The position numbers and the translations under genes were made by a program. The notes beneath the pieces are model-generated. The model did not search any database and was not told the DNA's origin. It saw only the letters and a program-made list of their open reading frames with translations. This document shows positions 44,557 to 56,789 of a DNA stretch of 64,000 nt, in pieces (position 1 is the stretch's first letter; each line of letters opens with the position of its first letter). Source of the DNA: Panax quinquefolius. Its lineage: Eukaryota; Streptophyta; Magnoliopsida; Apiales; Araliaceae. Where the stretch lies: positions 41,722,977-41,786,976 of the forward strand of contig CM035151.1 of NCBI GenBank assembly GCA_020205615.1, read 5' to 3'.

Positions 44557-47500
44557 TGTGACAACCCGGTATTTCGGATTGTCCAGAAATTAAGATTTAA
44601 AGAATTAGTTATTAATAAAATGAATTTTTATTAATACTATTCTGTGATATGTGTTTATTAATCGTTTTATAACCTAGGATGGTTATAAGTCGGGAGGATT
44701 CTGGCTACGAGCTAGATTTAACGAGTAAGAATTTTCAAGACGAAAATTAAAGTTTTCTGGGAACAAAAATATTTCCAGGGAAAAAGACGAAATAGGTACT
44801 ATTCACTCGTTTCTGCTCGGAGATTTATTTTGAAATTCCGAGAAGTTATTTATTACATAAAATGTTGAGACGTGATGGAATATTCAATAATATTTCAGTT
44901 ATGGTAAAAACAAAGTTTTCGCCTGCGGACTCAAAACCTAACGGTTAGGAAAAGTGAGTTCCGAGAATGTAATGAGTACGTATAATAACTAGGGTTATTA
45001 TGCATGAAAAATACATGTATGATACGAGTTATTATACGAGTATAGAAAGAAGAATAGTACGATGTATAATACGAATATCGTACGAGCTAAATACGAAGAG
45101 AATACGAGAATACGAGAATACGAGAATGGAATGCGTAGAATGCGATTAGTCTTAATGGACTTTGTGTTCATGGACTTTGTAGAATCTAATTGGACTTGGA
45201 TTATGTCAAGCCCAATGATTTGTTAAATCAAGCCCAAGTTAGGCATAATAAGAATTAGGGTTAAGGCCCAAACCAAGAAAAGAAACCGCGGATCGAACCG
45301 ATGGGTAAATGGATGGGTAAGAACCATTGGGGCAACCCATGGGGTGACCCATGGGGCACGTGGGCCGGCCACTTGGCCACCAAGTAAGGGTGGTGGCCAA
45401 GTAACTTGGTGGCTAAGTTGTTAAGGAGGTGGGAATAGTGATTTGAGGGGCGAAATGACTATTTTGCCCCTAGCTTTGAAAATCTATAAATAGAAAGCTA
45501 GATTTTCATTTTTTTTGAGATTTTGAAAATCCTCCACTTGAGAGAGAGAGGAGAGCTCGGTTGGGAGAGGAAGAGGAAGAGCATGAGCATGAATGCTCGG
45601 ATCAAAAGTGATCGTGAAATAGAAAAGCTAGCGAATTTCCGACTTTATATAACGGAAGAGAAATAAAGAAGAACGGTAATCCGAACACTAGTTCTTCTAA
45701 ATTTTCTTTAAGTTTTTATGTTCAAAAACATAACTTAATAAAGATAAGAAGTAGATTAAGTTAGAAATGATTTCATATGGTTGAAATCGTAAGAAAATGA
45801 AGAAATAAAAATAAGAAATTTAGTTTAGAAATTTCTTAACCAAGTATAAGATTCGTGAGGATTTTGAGCGATCCAAATGAATTTTATGAATGAGTAGGTG
45901 AATTAAGTAAGGAATGGTGTTCTATAACATCAAATTCCAAGAAAAAGTAGAATCGTAATCCAAAATATCGATTAAAAATGAAGAACGAACAAAGAACGCG
46001 AAGAACACGCGAATAACACGAAGAACGTTGTTGATGGACAAATTTAAAACCATCGTAGTATAATTGTTGTTGATGGACAAGTTTAAAACCATCGTGTATA
46101 AGTTAGTTGCTTATTTCTTGGTTAGGAACGGTAGAAACATTCATGAAGAATGGATTAAAACTTAGCTATAACGAAGTTATGGCGAAAAGTTCGTAAAAGA
46201 CGAGCGAGAATTTGAAAGTTAGTAAATTAACCCGAACGTGTAGGGTTTCATAAGAATGTAAGAGAACATAGAAAACATGAGTTGTGGACTTAAGAACGAA
46301 CGAATTCCGAGTTCGGATGACCGAATTACGGACGAACGAATGAAGAACATTAATAACATAAAAAATGAACGAAGAATGAAGATTAAGCCAATTGAATGGC
46401 ATGTTAACGGATTCAGAACAAAGTTCTGTCCAAGGGAAATCGAAGTACATAAGATAAGGAAGAAAATGGCTTTAGAGCGACCTCGTTCAGAGTTATAACG
46501 AAGAAGTTTTGAGATTTGAAATCGGCGTCTCAAGCTTGTAAAGACTTTGAAAAATTTTCTAGGTTTCATGCTCACTCACGTAGCAGTCATGCGAGTTGTG
46601 CCTTCGAGGCCAACGCTTAAGCGTAATAAAGGTCGAAAGCACAATGAAAGAGTTCACCATTGATTGCCATGTATACTGATCTGAAAATCTTCTAGAGTGT
46701 GTGTAGTGCACTGCTCCACTAAAGTAAGGACTTCGCGTCATGGCCGCCAATCCGGAAGAAGAGAGAGAAGTAGGTCGCCGCATGACGCGAGAGGAAGGGA
46801 AGGCAGCGGCAGCGCAGTGCCGGTGCAAGTAATGCCCGTAAATGAGATTTTTAGTTCTCGATTCTTTGGAGGATGTGCAAGAAAAGAAATATGAACATAA
46901 TGTTCAACTAATGTAACACTTAATCAAGTTTTTAAACCTTTAAATAAAGGTTGAACCAAAAGATTAAGCGAGAATAAAAGAAAGAAAAGAATGTAGATGC
47001 GGGTTACTGGGGCCGATGTCAAGGGGACCGTAGTTCGCGATAAAGCGAACGTGAGGGATTGTTATGGTTGTGATTCCTTAGACATTGGTTGACGATGTTA
47101 ATGTATAACATTTTGATGTTCTGACATGGCATTGAGAGATGAATGTAAAGCATTTAGACGCTGTGAACGCAACGTTGTTGCGATGAACGATCGATCTTAG
47201 CATACAGCGAACCGTATTGCTTTGACATTAAGAAAGAATAATGAACATGGGGTTCATGGGATGGATAACGATCGAAAGCAATTAAAACCTTGAGTAAAGG
47301 TTGAATTAGAGATTAAGAGACGAGCAACGTGAACGTTGAATACGTAAACGATCCTCGTGAATCGTATTCGCATTTAACAAACCTGCTAAGTATACCCTAG
47401 TTGTATGACTTAGACGTTGATGAATGTAGTAAGTAAGATACGAATGGTATCAAGAAAGTCGTATCGAACGGTAATGAGATTAATTAAAGCCGAATGTGAA

Positions 47501-48964
47501 TCGGATAAGAATGAATCCTGAGGTGTGGCAATTACTTGCCAGAAAGCCAAAAGGAATAAGAAATTAACTTAATGAACATTATAATTTAATAGTTCATATA
47601 AGTTAAAAGAAAGTTAAGTTGTGGTACAATCGTAACCTTTGATGGTTGACATATGGGAGCTGGGCTAAACAATTCCTTAAGAGAGCGAATGTATATACGA
47701 AACTGGCAACCGATATAACTCACTGTGATGTCAGTGTAGATGAGACAGGAACTTGTTTGTTGGTTGTTTGTGGGAAACCACTCAGAGTACCATATGGACT
47801 GCTAGCAGAGAAGCGATGTGCGCTGAGTCCTAGAGAAGTATATGAAGAAGATAAGAATGTAAATCATCGAAGATGATGAACATTTTGAGTAAGACATCTC
47901 CGTATGTCATAAAGCTATAAAGTGGTAAAGAAAGTTGGTCTCGTAAACTTAGTTGTAAGAACGTTTACCTTAAGAAGTAAAGTTAAGTAAACCAATGCGT
48001 AAGTCAAGTATATGACTAATTGGTATATGTGTTTTTTCCTTATGTGTTATAGGGATTGGAATGAGCAGTTCATCGTAAGCTGTAGCTGTGCGTAAGGCAA
48101 GTTTCCTAACTTCATTCATATTCTAAATGAATGCTAGTTTCTTAAACTTCTCAGATGTTGAACTTGAGAAGTTATGTCTATGTGTAAATGTATGATATTT
48201 GTGCAAGGTGGTAGAACGTATGAGGCCTTATGCCACAATGTGAACACTTCGGTGTTTCTATGAGATGAACTGTTCTATGTTGGAACTGTTCAATAAAAGA
48301 ATGTTCTATTTATACATGAACCGTTATTGTTAAGTGTGTGTTATTGATTCTAGCTAGACAGAATGTGAATAAAAAAGAGTAGAGAATGAAAGTATTTCAA
48401 AGTGCATGTAACAAATGTTTTAAGATGATAAAAATCAAGACTATTCCTATTATTCAAGTTGCTTCGTAACCTTTGTTCGGTTATTGAAGTCTGAAAAGAA
48501 TGTTTAAATTCTTGAAGTTATTTGTTCAACTGTTATGACTTGCTGGGCAATTGAATGCTCACACTTGCTTTGAATGAAAAACATTTTCAACGAACGATGT
48601 TAGAAGAACTTAAGGATCCCGTATAGATCAAGCTGACAGTATCCAGATGAAATGCCATTCAGAATGTGAATGAGCGAGAATATCAAGTGAAGACTTGTAA
48701 TGTAGAAAGATGAAAATTAAACTATAGACTAGTTTAATGAACTGTGATGTATCCTTGGTGGCGGATAAAAGTCACTCTTGTAAGATGAAAGGAATAATGT
48801 AATTATCATTTTTTGTAATGAGAAAGGTTATAAGGTTTTAGAACCTGGGAATTCAGAATGTATGTTATTATATTTTAGTATATACTGATGTATGTTGGAT
48901 GAATGATGTACTCGTGACGTACGGAATCCGGGTGTGAAGATAGACCGGATTTCGGGGCATTACA
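44557..48964 (+). mobile_element. LTR D2, complete 4.4 kb LTR of LARD-like element D
   Basis: Termini are TGTGACAACCCGG and GGGGCATTACA, 4408 bp, unusually long for an LTR. The part from 46235 on is highly similar to D1. The first 1.7 kb carries a TATA box and an ATACGAG-rich patch near 45050-45125 (three tandem GAATACGAGAATAC-like units). A 76-residue frame at 47646-47876 is open here but has a stop in D1, so I do not call it a gene. Confidence 0.9.
45484..45493 (+). promoter_or_regulatory. TATA box of LTR D2
   Basis: CTATAAATAG, followed about 30 bp later by a T-rich stretch and GAGAGAGAGAGG, typical of LTR core promoters. The same region is absent from the truncated D1. Confidence 0.65.
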
Positions 48965-49176
48965 TCTTTGACCGGAGTGAATGTTTTACTAAATATTGTT
49001 ATTATTGGAAAACATTTTGAAAGAAAGATGAAGTGCTATTTTGAATTATCAATATTACTTCATAACTATTATACAGTTATTGAAGATATACGATTCGTAT
49101 GTGTCAAGCATATTGTTATTGAATTGTTATACTTGCTGAGCTAGTTATGCTCACTCTTGCTTTAACTCTGGTTGAT
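48965..49176 (+). mobile_element. LTR fragment of chromovirus E fused to its gag
   Basis: This 0.2 kb piece is a diverged match to the late part of LTR D (42240-42420): both have CTTCATAAC, GTTATTGAAG and then ACTTGCTGRGC, GCTCACWCTTGCTTTAA. It then runs straight into the knuckle region of gag. The rest of the LTR, PBS, leader and gag capsid are missing. It borders the end of LTR D2 with no obvious target duplication. Confidence 0.55.
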
Positions 49177-50094
49177 AGAGGAATCAAGATCGAGGGAGCC
49201 AGTGGAAGTGGAAATGGTCAAAAGAGGAAGGGCTTTAACTCTGGGAATACCGGAGAAAAACAAGGGGATTCTAAGAGGAGGATGGAGGCCTGTAAAACCT
49301 GCGGGAAGACTCACTTAGGAGTCTGTCTCAAAGGAAAGGCAGTATGTTATAATTGTGGACAAGAAGGGCACATTTTGCCTAACTGTCCAAATCCGAAGAA
49401 AAATCACGGATGTTTTGTATGTGGATCAACTGACCACATAGCAAAGAACTGCCCGAAGAAGGGGACAGAAGGAAATAAGGGAACTAATAGTAGTAAGTTG
49501 GCTATTAGTGGTCCAGCTCAGCCGGGTAAATCAATGTCCCACACTTTTAATATGACGGTTCAAGATGCGGTGGCATCAGGGGATGTACTTCCGGGTATTA
49601 TTCCGATCAATAACATAAATGAATACGTGCTATTTGATTCGGGTGCTACTTGTTCGTTTATAACATGTGATTTTGCTAGACGACTAGAATTATTTCCCGA
49701 AAAATTACCTATACCTTTGAACATTAAGGTAGCGAACGAAGAGATAATTCCTGTTGAAGATATTCATAGGAGTTGTTGCGTAGATGTACGTGGTTGTAAG
49801 TTTTCGGTAGATTTAATACCGATAAAGTTAGGAAAATTCGACGTAATTCTCGGAATGGATTTGTTGATTAACCATGGAGCAATTATAGATTGCCAAAAGA
49901 AATGTGTGAGCATCAGGACGTTGAAGCAACCTCTTGTAGTATTTTATGGTAATAAATCGCCAGGACGTTCGTGTTACCTTACAATGACACAAACTAGAAA
50001 ACTTTTAAGGAAGGGATGTGTAGGTTATCTATGCCATGTTGTTGATACCAAGAGAGTGGGAGCAACCATAGAACAAATACCTATAGTAAACTAA
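49147..50094 (+). pseudogene. Nucleocapsid and protease of chromovirus E
   Basis: An open frame of 315 residues, but its first ATG lies in the LTR fragment, so the true N-terminus is gone. Residues 49-103 hold three zinc fingers: CKTCGKTHLGVC, CYNCGQEGHILPNC and CFVCGSTDHIAKNC. The protease follows with LFDSGATCSF (Asp 164) and the conserved FDVILGMDLL. It ends at EQIPIVN then TAA (50092-50094), where related elements read on into FMDVFP of the RT region, so the stop is a late mutation. The protein is better preserved than that of element B. Confidence 0.85.
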
Positions 50095-51436
50095 TTCATG
50101 GATGTATTTCCAAGTGAGTTACCGGGTTTACCACCGGATAGGGAGATTAAATTTGTGATAGACATTGTGCCAGGAGCGGCACCAGTCTCAAGGGCACCGT
50201 ACCGTATGGCTCCTGTGGAAATCAAAGAACTAATGGTTCAGCTACAGGAACTATTGGACATAAAGTACATTCAACCAAGTGTTTCTCCGTAGAGAAACCA
50301 GTGTTGTTGTTTGTCAAGAAGAAAGACGGATCGTTAAGGCTTTGTGTTGACTATCGGGAGTTGAACAAGTTAACGATAAAGAATAAATACCCATTGCCCA
50401 GGATCGATGATCTCTTTGATCAATTAAAAGGGGTAAAGTATTTTTCTAAAATAGATTTGCGGACGGGGTATCATCAGTTGAAGGTTAGAAAGGAAGATGT
50501 ACCAAAGACGGCATTCAGGACTCGTTATGGTCATTATGAGTTTCTAGTGATGTCATTTGGGTTGACGTATGCACCAGCTGTATTTATGGATATGATTTAC
50601 AGAGTGTTCAAACCATATTTGGACAAGTTCATTGTTGTGTTTATCGATGATATTCTAGTCTATTCTAAAGCGCGCCGGAAGATCATCTTTGAACACTTAA
50701 GATTAGTGTTGGAGACACTAAGGAAGGAGAAGTTATATGCGAAATTCACCAAATGTGAATTTTGGCTGGGAAAGGTGCAGTTTTTAGGTCATGTCATTGA
50801 CCAAGAGGGGATTTTAGTGGATCCAGCGAAGGTAGTAGAAGTAATGAATTGGGAACAACCAAAAATGCCGACTGAGGTGCGAATTTTCCTAGGGTTAGCG
50901 GGGTACTATCTAAGATTTATCCAAGATTTTTTGAAGATAGCTACCCCGTTGACTAATTTAACAAAGAAGACGGTGAAATACGTTTGGACGGATAAATATG
51001 AAGACAGTTTTCAAGAACTAAAGAAAAGATTAAGTGAAGCGCATGTTTTGTCATTGTCAGATAACACAGGAAATTTTGTAGTGTATAGTGATGCTTCGCA
51101 TAGAGGACTTGGTTGTGTGCTTATGCAGCATGGCAAAGTCATTGCGTATGCATCACGGCAGTTGAAGGATTATGAGAAAGTTTATCCTACTCATGATGCA
51201 AAGCTGCGCATGATAGTGTTTGCCCTAAAAATATGGAGACATTATCTTTATGGGGGAAAATGTGAGATATATACGGACCATAAAAGTCTAAAGTATATCT
51301 TCACTCAGAAGGAGTTGAATATGAGACAAAGAAGATGGCTAGAGTTGATAAAGGATTATGATTGTGAAATCCTGTATCACCCTGGAAATGCCAATGTAGT
51401 TGTCGACACCTTAAGTAGGAAGGGTCGGGAAAAGTT
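50095..51436 (+). pseudogene. Reverse transcriptase and RNase H of chromovirus E, cut by copia C
   Basis: [20 protein letters not shown] begins the region. A stop and small rearrangement at about 50290 (PSVSP then TAG) breaks it. From 50301 the frame is open: RT motifs [11 protein letters not shown] (Asp 52), [11 protein letters not shown] and FIDDIL (114-119) all keep their Asp residues. RNase H follows with [10 protein letters not shown] and YTDHKSLKY, but the middle acidic residue is replaced: HDAKL stands where element B has YDLEL. The frame ends at the RKGREK linker where copia C is inserted after 51436. Confidence 0.9.
51432..51436 (+). other. Target-site duplication of copia C, left copy
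   Basis: AAGTT immediately before the LTR start TGTTGGGAG. The same 5 bp follows the other LTR at 63843-63847. Ty1/copia integrases usually make 5-bp duplications. Confidence 0.95.
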
Positions 51437-52995
51437 TGTTGGGAGAATGCATATTATGATTTGATGTTTTAATGTATATGCTCATGATTATTTGTAAAGT
51501 CCTTCAATGAATATATGTACAAGGACATAGTGATAGATCAAATTTGTTAGGTTGATCTAAGATCTTAACGTGTATCATTCTGTAATGGAATGTATAGATA
51601 TAAAGATCAAAGCTGTTAGGTTGATCTTGAAATGTAATAGATAGGCTTCGAAGACATCGTAGTGCATCATCTGATCAACACTGCAGAAGTCAAGGCAGAA
51701 ACATAGAGCTTCAAAGATCGTAATGTGTCTGCCTTGAAGGGACTCTTCAAAAATTGTAGAGTGATCCCAACGTTTGCCAAGCCAACTCCACGATCGTAGT
51801 GTGATAAAGGAAACATGGAGTTTACAAGTCAACGATCGTAGAGTGCTCTCGGGATCGTAGAATCAACAACACGAGCAAGCGAAGATCGTAGTGTGCAAAG
51901 GTCTAAGGGAAATCGTAGTGCTCTTGACTGATAGCATCATAGTGTGCAAAGAAGTTAAGACGCTACGATCTGAATCGTAGAGTACCACGATCCAAAATCG
52001 TAGAGCATCATCTGTCTCATGTCAGAAAACGTTGAGCCTCGTGATTTATGTAAAAGTAGATTTCAACATATGAGGAATGGATTCTAGACGCTGCAGTACT
52101 CATCAGTCCTAGAGTATATGAAATATCCTTAGTATGCAACAAAAAAGCGTATTGAAGAATCTAAGGATAGTACCATGGGTAAGAGGGACAAAACACCTTT
52201 TCAGGTGGTAGGTGAGAAAGCCGTCTGCAGTGTCAGTGGGCCAGAATGCAGAATTCAGAAGATGTGCAGAAATGTCTCTATCACAGTACAAAAAGTTTAG
52301 ACGCATTCAATGCCTCAACGGATGGATCCAACGGATAGTTTTCAAGATCACATATATGCAGATCAGACAGATGACAGAAAAAAGAAGACAAGCATTGAAC
52401 AAACAACGTGAACATCTCACTCAAGCTCAACTCTACGATCTGAGATATTGCAAAGCTTGCTTAGCTACTCAGCTCTTCAAAACAAGTGCTTACATAGCAA
52501 CTGAGTAGCAACCATCAAGAACTTAACATTATCAACCAACTAAAGAAGAGTACCAAGTCTGCTGGACTTGAAGATTTCATAGTGAACTATAAGAAAGCCA
52601 ACACTGCTGGACTTGAAGAGTTCAAGAGTGAACTAAGAAGTTCCTAGACTGCTAGTCTAGAAGGAATCTGTGTGATTCAGAAGTTGTAACAGTCATCCTT
52701 AGTGGATATCCTACTCGTTGAGTAAAAGAGTGGACTAGGAGCTTTAAGTGCTCTGAACCATTTAAAAAATGACTGTGTCTTTTACATTCATGCCATAACT
52801 GTCATATCTGTTATATCTGCCATAACTGCTTCACTCTCATAACTCCACTGCTTGGTAAAGAATATTAAAACAAATATTAAGTTCTCTAAGTTTTAATCAT
52901 TATCAAAGAACTAGTTTAAAACGAAAAGATTTTTTAAATATCTATTCAACCCCCCCCCCCTTCTAGATAACTATTATGCCAACTAGGAACTAACA
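51437..52995 (+). mobile_element. 5' LTR of copia C
   Basis: It starts TGTTGGGAGAATGC and ends AGGAACTAACA (1559 bp). It is similar to the 3' LTR along its whole length. U3 is filled with ATCGTAGTGTG-like words between about 51650 and 52010. The end contains a C homopolymer (52950-52960) longer than in the 3' LTR. Confidence 0.93.
51650..52010. repeat. ATCGTAGAGTG word array in the 5' LTR of copia C
   Basis: About thirteen copies or near copies occur at irregular 20-45 bp steps (for example 51655, 51793, 51829, 51884, 51909, 51975, 52001). Some lie back to back with the reverse complement (GCTACGATCTGAATCGTAGA near 51963). The same array is in the 3' LTR (62550-62910). Confidence 0.85.
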
Positions 52996-52997
52996 AT

Positions 52998-53012
52998 TGG
53001 TATCAAAACAGG
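52998..53012 (+). other. Primer binding site of copia C
   Basis: TGGTATCAAAACAGG, two bases after the LTR. It matches the initiator-Met complement TGGTATCAGAGC in the first eight bases. SIRE-like elements often have this variant. Confidence 0.8.
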
Positions 53013-53046
53013 TTCTATTGTATAACTTACAAGCTTTAGTAGATCG

Positions 53047-54654
53047 ATGGCTTTTCGTACCAAGAGAATCCGGGGCCATGGGGGGCGTGAAGCCACCGAT
53101 GTGGAACGAGGATAAATTTGCTAGCTGGAAAGTCGGGATCAAGCGTACATGGACTCAATAGATGAAGATCTATTTGAGACAGATTCAAAATGGGCCCTAC
53201 ATTCCAACCAAGCTTGCATCAACCAGCGGCGATCCTAACCATATCTGAATCAAAGTTAAAGAAGAGTGGGATGAAACGAGAAGAGAGGCATCAACTTGAT
53301 AAGAAGGCTAAGAACATCTTGTTCCAATCCTTAGAGGATGATCTGTTTGAAAATGTTGTAAACAGCAAAACAGCTAAGGAAGTTTGGGAAGCACCGATGA
53401 TCATGCACGAAGGAACTTAAGAAGTTAGAGAGAACTAACGGTCTCTCTAACACAGTGATATGAAATGTTCACTCGTATGCGAGGAGAAAGCGTAAGCGCG
53501 CCACTATGAAAGATTGACGTTACTCGACTCTCTACGAGCATATGGAAAGGTCTATCTAACAAAGATCTAACCATAAAGTTCATGAGAGCCCTACCAAGCG
53601 AGATGGGATGCAAGACCACTGCAATAAGAGAAGTCGAAAGAATCTCGGCGAGATGACGGTTTAACAACTCTATGGCAATCTCGACATACAGTTGGAGCTA
53701 ACCCAACGTCTTTGAAACCCTATCGGAAGGAAGAAGGAAAGACAAGGGTGTTGCTCTCAAGGCAAATGAAGGTGCATCAAAAGTCATCTTTGAGATTGAC
53801 TACGATTATGATGAAGAGGCGATGATGAAGACTTTTCTATCTTTGGTAAAGAGACTAAGAAGGTTAAATGCGACGAAGGAAGAATCAATGAAGCCGAAGA
53901 AGGTTAAGCAATTCAATGACCGAGGGAGCAAATGAATAACCTATGCTATAAGCTGCAAAAATCACAGCCACTTCATCGCCAATCGTAACAAACCCATCAA
54001 AGAAGAACTAAAGAAGAAAACACATGCAAAGAAGGAATACAAAGGAAGAAAGAGGCCTCGGAAAAAGAGACAAAGCCACAGTTCTTTGGAGGATCGTGGA
54101 GTGATTCAGATAATGACTCAAATGCTGACTCCGGAGATGAAGAAGAACCACAAATGGCCAATCTATGCTTAATGGCCAAACATGCAAAGGACAAACAAAG
54201 CCTTAATATACATGATGTAAGTTTCGACGAGGTATTTGATTTCAATTCACCTGATGTAGACATGAATGATTTAAGAACTGCACTGCATGGCATAACCACT
54301 GATCTACATCAATATATGAAGTGGTTCAGAGTATTGTCTAAAGATCATTCACTTTTTCAAGAGGAGAAGAAGAAAGTTCAAGAAGAGCTTGAAACAGCCC
54401 TTCTAAGTACTAGTCTTCTTCCCAAGCTTGAGGCTAAGAATGAAACTTTAAAACAGACAAACACACTCAATGCACAAAGAGAATCTAATCTAACCTCTAA
54501 AATTGAGGATCTAGAGAAGACTATCTCTACATGGAACAAATCATCATCATCCATGGACTGCCTGCTCTCTAGTCAGAGAAGCACATTCGACGAAGCAGTA
54601 CAGGCTTTGGGGAATCCATCTCGAGCCTTGTGTGGAAAAACAAAAGGAAACTAG
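53047..54654 (+). pseudogene. gag of copia C, broken in its first half
   Basis: An ATG at 53047 is followed, across frames, by PPMWNEDKFASWKVGIKRTW, then LDKKAKNILFQSLEDDLFENV...AKEVWEAP, the core of the copia gag (UBN2-type) fold. The 53420-53990 stretch is heavily broken. A decayed knuckle is visible as SCKNHSHFIAN near 53950-53985. From 54154 the frame is open for 166 residues with a coiled coil (LEAKNETLKQTNTL, KIEDLEKTISTW). The long C-terminal coil is typical of the SIRE lineage. Gag assembles the particle. Confidence 0.75.
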
Positions 54655-55400
54655 CACTAGTAATGCCTCAAGTTTTAGTAGAGGCATTGCCTTTGTGAAA
54701 TCCTCACAGTTAGAAGAACTAGTTAAACCTTGTCCTACTGTCTCTATTCTTACTCATAGGAGTAAAGGATCTCATCTTTGATGCAGGGGTTCATAAAAAA
54801 GAGAAGATTAACCTAACCTCTACTCACCAACCTCGAAGAATCGTATAGTCAAGCAAGACCAACTCTACGAATCAACCAGGAAGGTACAGTAGAGGGAAGG
54901 CACACTCATCACTATTTATGAAATCCAAGGACACGTGGAAAAATGAGAATTAGTTTAACAGAAGGATACCTAAGGAACCACACAAGTCCAAGTGGAGGAT
55001 GAATCATCATACATACACAGGCATGCATCATAATAAATGTTTCATATGCAATAAATATGGTCATAGGGCTGCCAAGTGTTATTATAATTCCATGCATGTA
55101 AGACCCAATATTAGACAGATTTGGGTCCCCAAAGATACTAACAAAGAAGGACCCATCCAAATATGGGTACCAAATTGAAGGTTCAAATGTTTTGACAGGA
55201 AAAGAGCTCCACGACCTCAACATGGTATCTGGACAGTGGATGCTCAAGGCATATGACAGGGAACAAAGCCCTACTATCTAATTACATAGAAAAGGAGGGT
55301 CCCTCGGTCATCTTTGGAGACAATGGCTCAAAGGCGAAGACAAGAGGATATGGCTCTGCTTGGCAATGGTGCGATATCTTTTTGAAAAAAAGTAGCCTAT
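54655..55400 (+). pseudogene. Second zinc knuckle and protease of copia C, broken
   Basis: A CCHC knuckle CFICNKYGHRAAKC is readable at about 55034-55075. Then IWVPKDTNKEGPIQIWVP leads to the protease motif WYLDSGCSRHMTG, with the catalytic DSG at 55232-55240, and FGDNGSKAKTRGYG. The knuckle and protease are not in one frame and several stops lie between. The family protease matures the Gag-Pol polyprotein. Confidence 0.8.
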
Positions 55401-56789
55401 GTGGAAGGTCTTAAACATAACCTGACTACATTCCTCGATGTCGAGTCGGAGATTTGAAGACATCTACGCTTTGTAAAAGATGAGAGGAAATATGTTTAGA
55501 TCGCTAAGCTCGGAAGACAATATGGCAAAAAGAAGAAATGGTGGCTATGGCATGAGATGGTTGTCTCACTTAAACTTCAAAAATGTGTCAAAGCGGCATC
55601 AAAAGACCTAGTGGGTAGCTACCCAAGTTCAACCGTGAAGGAAAGGCCATGCAATGCAATACTGTCGACTTGGAAAGCAAACCGAAGCTCATTCAAAAAA
55701 AGGCTACGCCAACTCTATTGACAAGCCCTGCGGTTACTCCACATGGATCTCTTTGGGCCGATCCCAACAACTAGTCTTGGAGGAAAAAGATACTCTCTGA
55801 GTTATGATCGACGACTACACCGATTCACATGGGTATTCTTCCTAACTTCAAAGGATGAAAAAAGCTCTCAAATTGATCAAGATGTTGATTGGTGATGAGC
55901 GAGAAAGGAGAAAATCAAGGCCAAAAGGAGTGATCATGGCGAGAGAATTTGATTTCTCGAAATGGATCGATTCTGCTTCGAGACAATGGCATCGATCCAC
56001 AACTTCTCGACTCCACGAACTCCTCAACAAAATGGAGTAGTTGAAAGAAAGAAGAAAGAACCTTGATAGATTTGGAAGAACTCTACTAGCGGCTGACCCA
56101 TCTCCGCTGAATACTTACGGGAAGAAGCTATCAACCTTTGCATGCTACACGCAGAACAGATCACTCATACACTCTACGATCAAGAAGACGCCATACGAAC
56201 TATGGAAAGGAAGAAAGCCAAGTGTCAGCTACTTGCATGTCTTTGGCTGTGCATGCTACATTCTCAACAATGGAAAGCAGTATCTGACAAAATTCCAGCC
56301 CAAGTCAGACGAAGGGATCTTTCTTGGATATGCCACAGACAGCAAGGCTTACAGAGTGTTCAACAAGAAGACACTGAATGTTGAAGTCTCGATACACATC
56401 ATCTTTGATGAAACTGACTTAGACAAAACAGTGCCTCAAGACACTACGATGGATAGTGCAGACACTATGAATGAAGTCGTCGAGTTCAACACTATGATCA
56501 TACTACCAGACAATGAAATCGCAGAGCATGAGAATGTGATCGTAGAAAGGTCAATGCAAGACAGTGAGCCTCCACTCCAAGAAGAAGAGATAGACCTTGA
56601 AGATTTAAGACATGAAGGCATCATGACAGATGTCCCAACCGATAACAGATGGGCAAGAGATCACACTCGGGATCTAATCATTGGAGATCCGAGTGCCAGA
56701 GTCAAAATAAGAGCTGCTACTCAGAATGAATGCTTTTATCTAAGCTTCCTGTCACAAATAGAGCCAAAGAAGATAGAGGATGCTATGGA
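55401..56789 (+). pseudogene. Integrase of copia C, broken in its first half
   Basis: The zinc-binding part is damaged but KERPCNA and LHMDLFGPIPTTSLGGKRYTL-type sequence can be read across frames at 55640-55800. From 56041 the frame is open: NRSLIHSTIKKTPYELWKGR, LHVFGCACYILNNGKQ and GIFLGYATDSKAYRVFNKKT, which are standard copia integrase C-terminal blocks. An acidic linker (QEEEIDLEDLRHEG) joins it to RT. The copia order, integrase then RT, is clear. Confidence 0.85.

Noticed and set aside
47646..47876. A 76-residue open frame in LTR D2 with a plausible protein look.
   Set aside because: The same frame in LTR D1 has a stop in place of an Arg codon and several amino-acid changes over a short length, so there is no sign of constraint.
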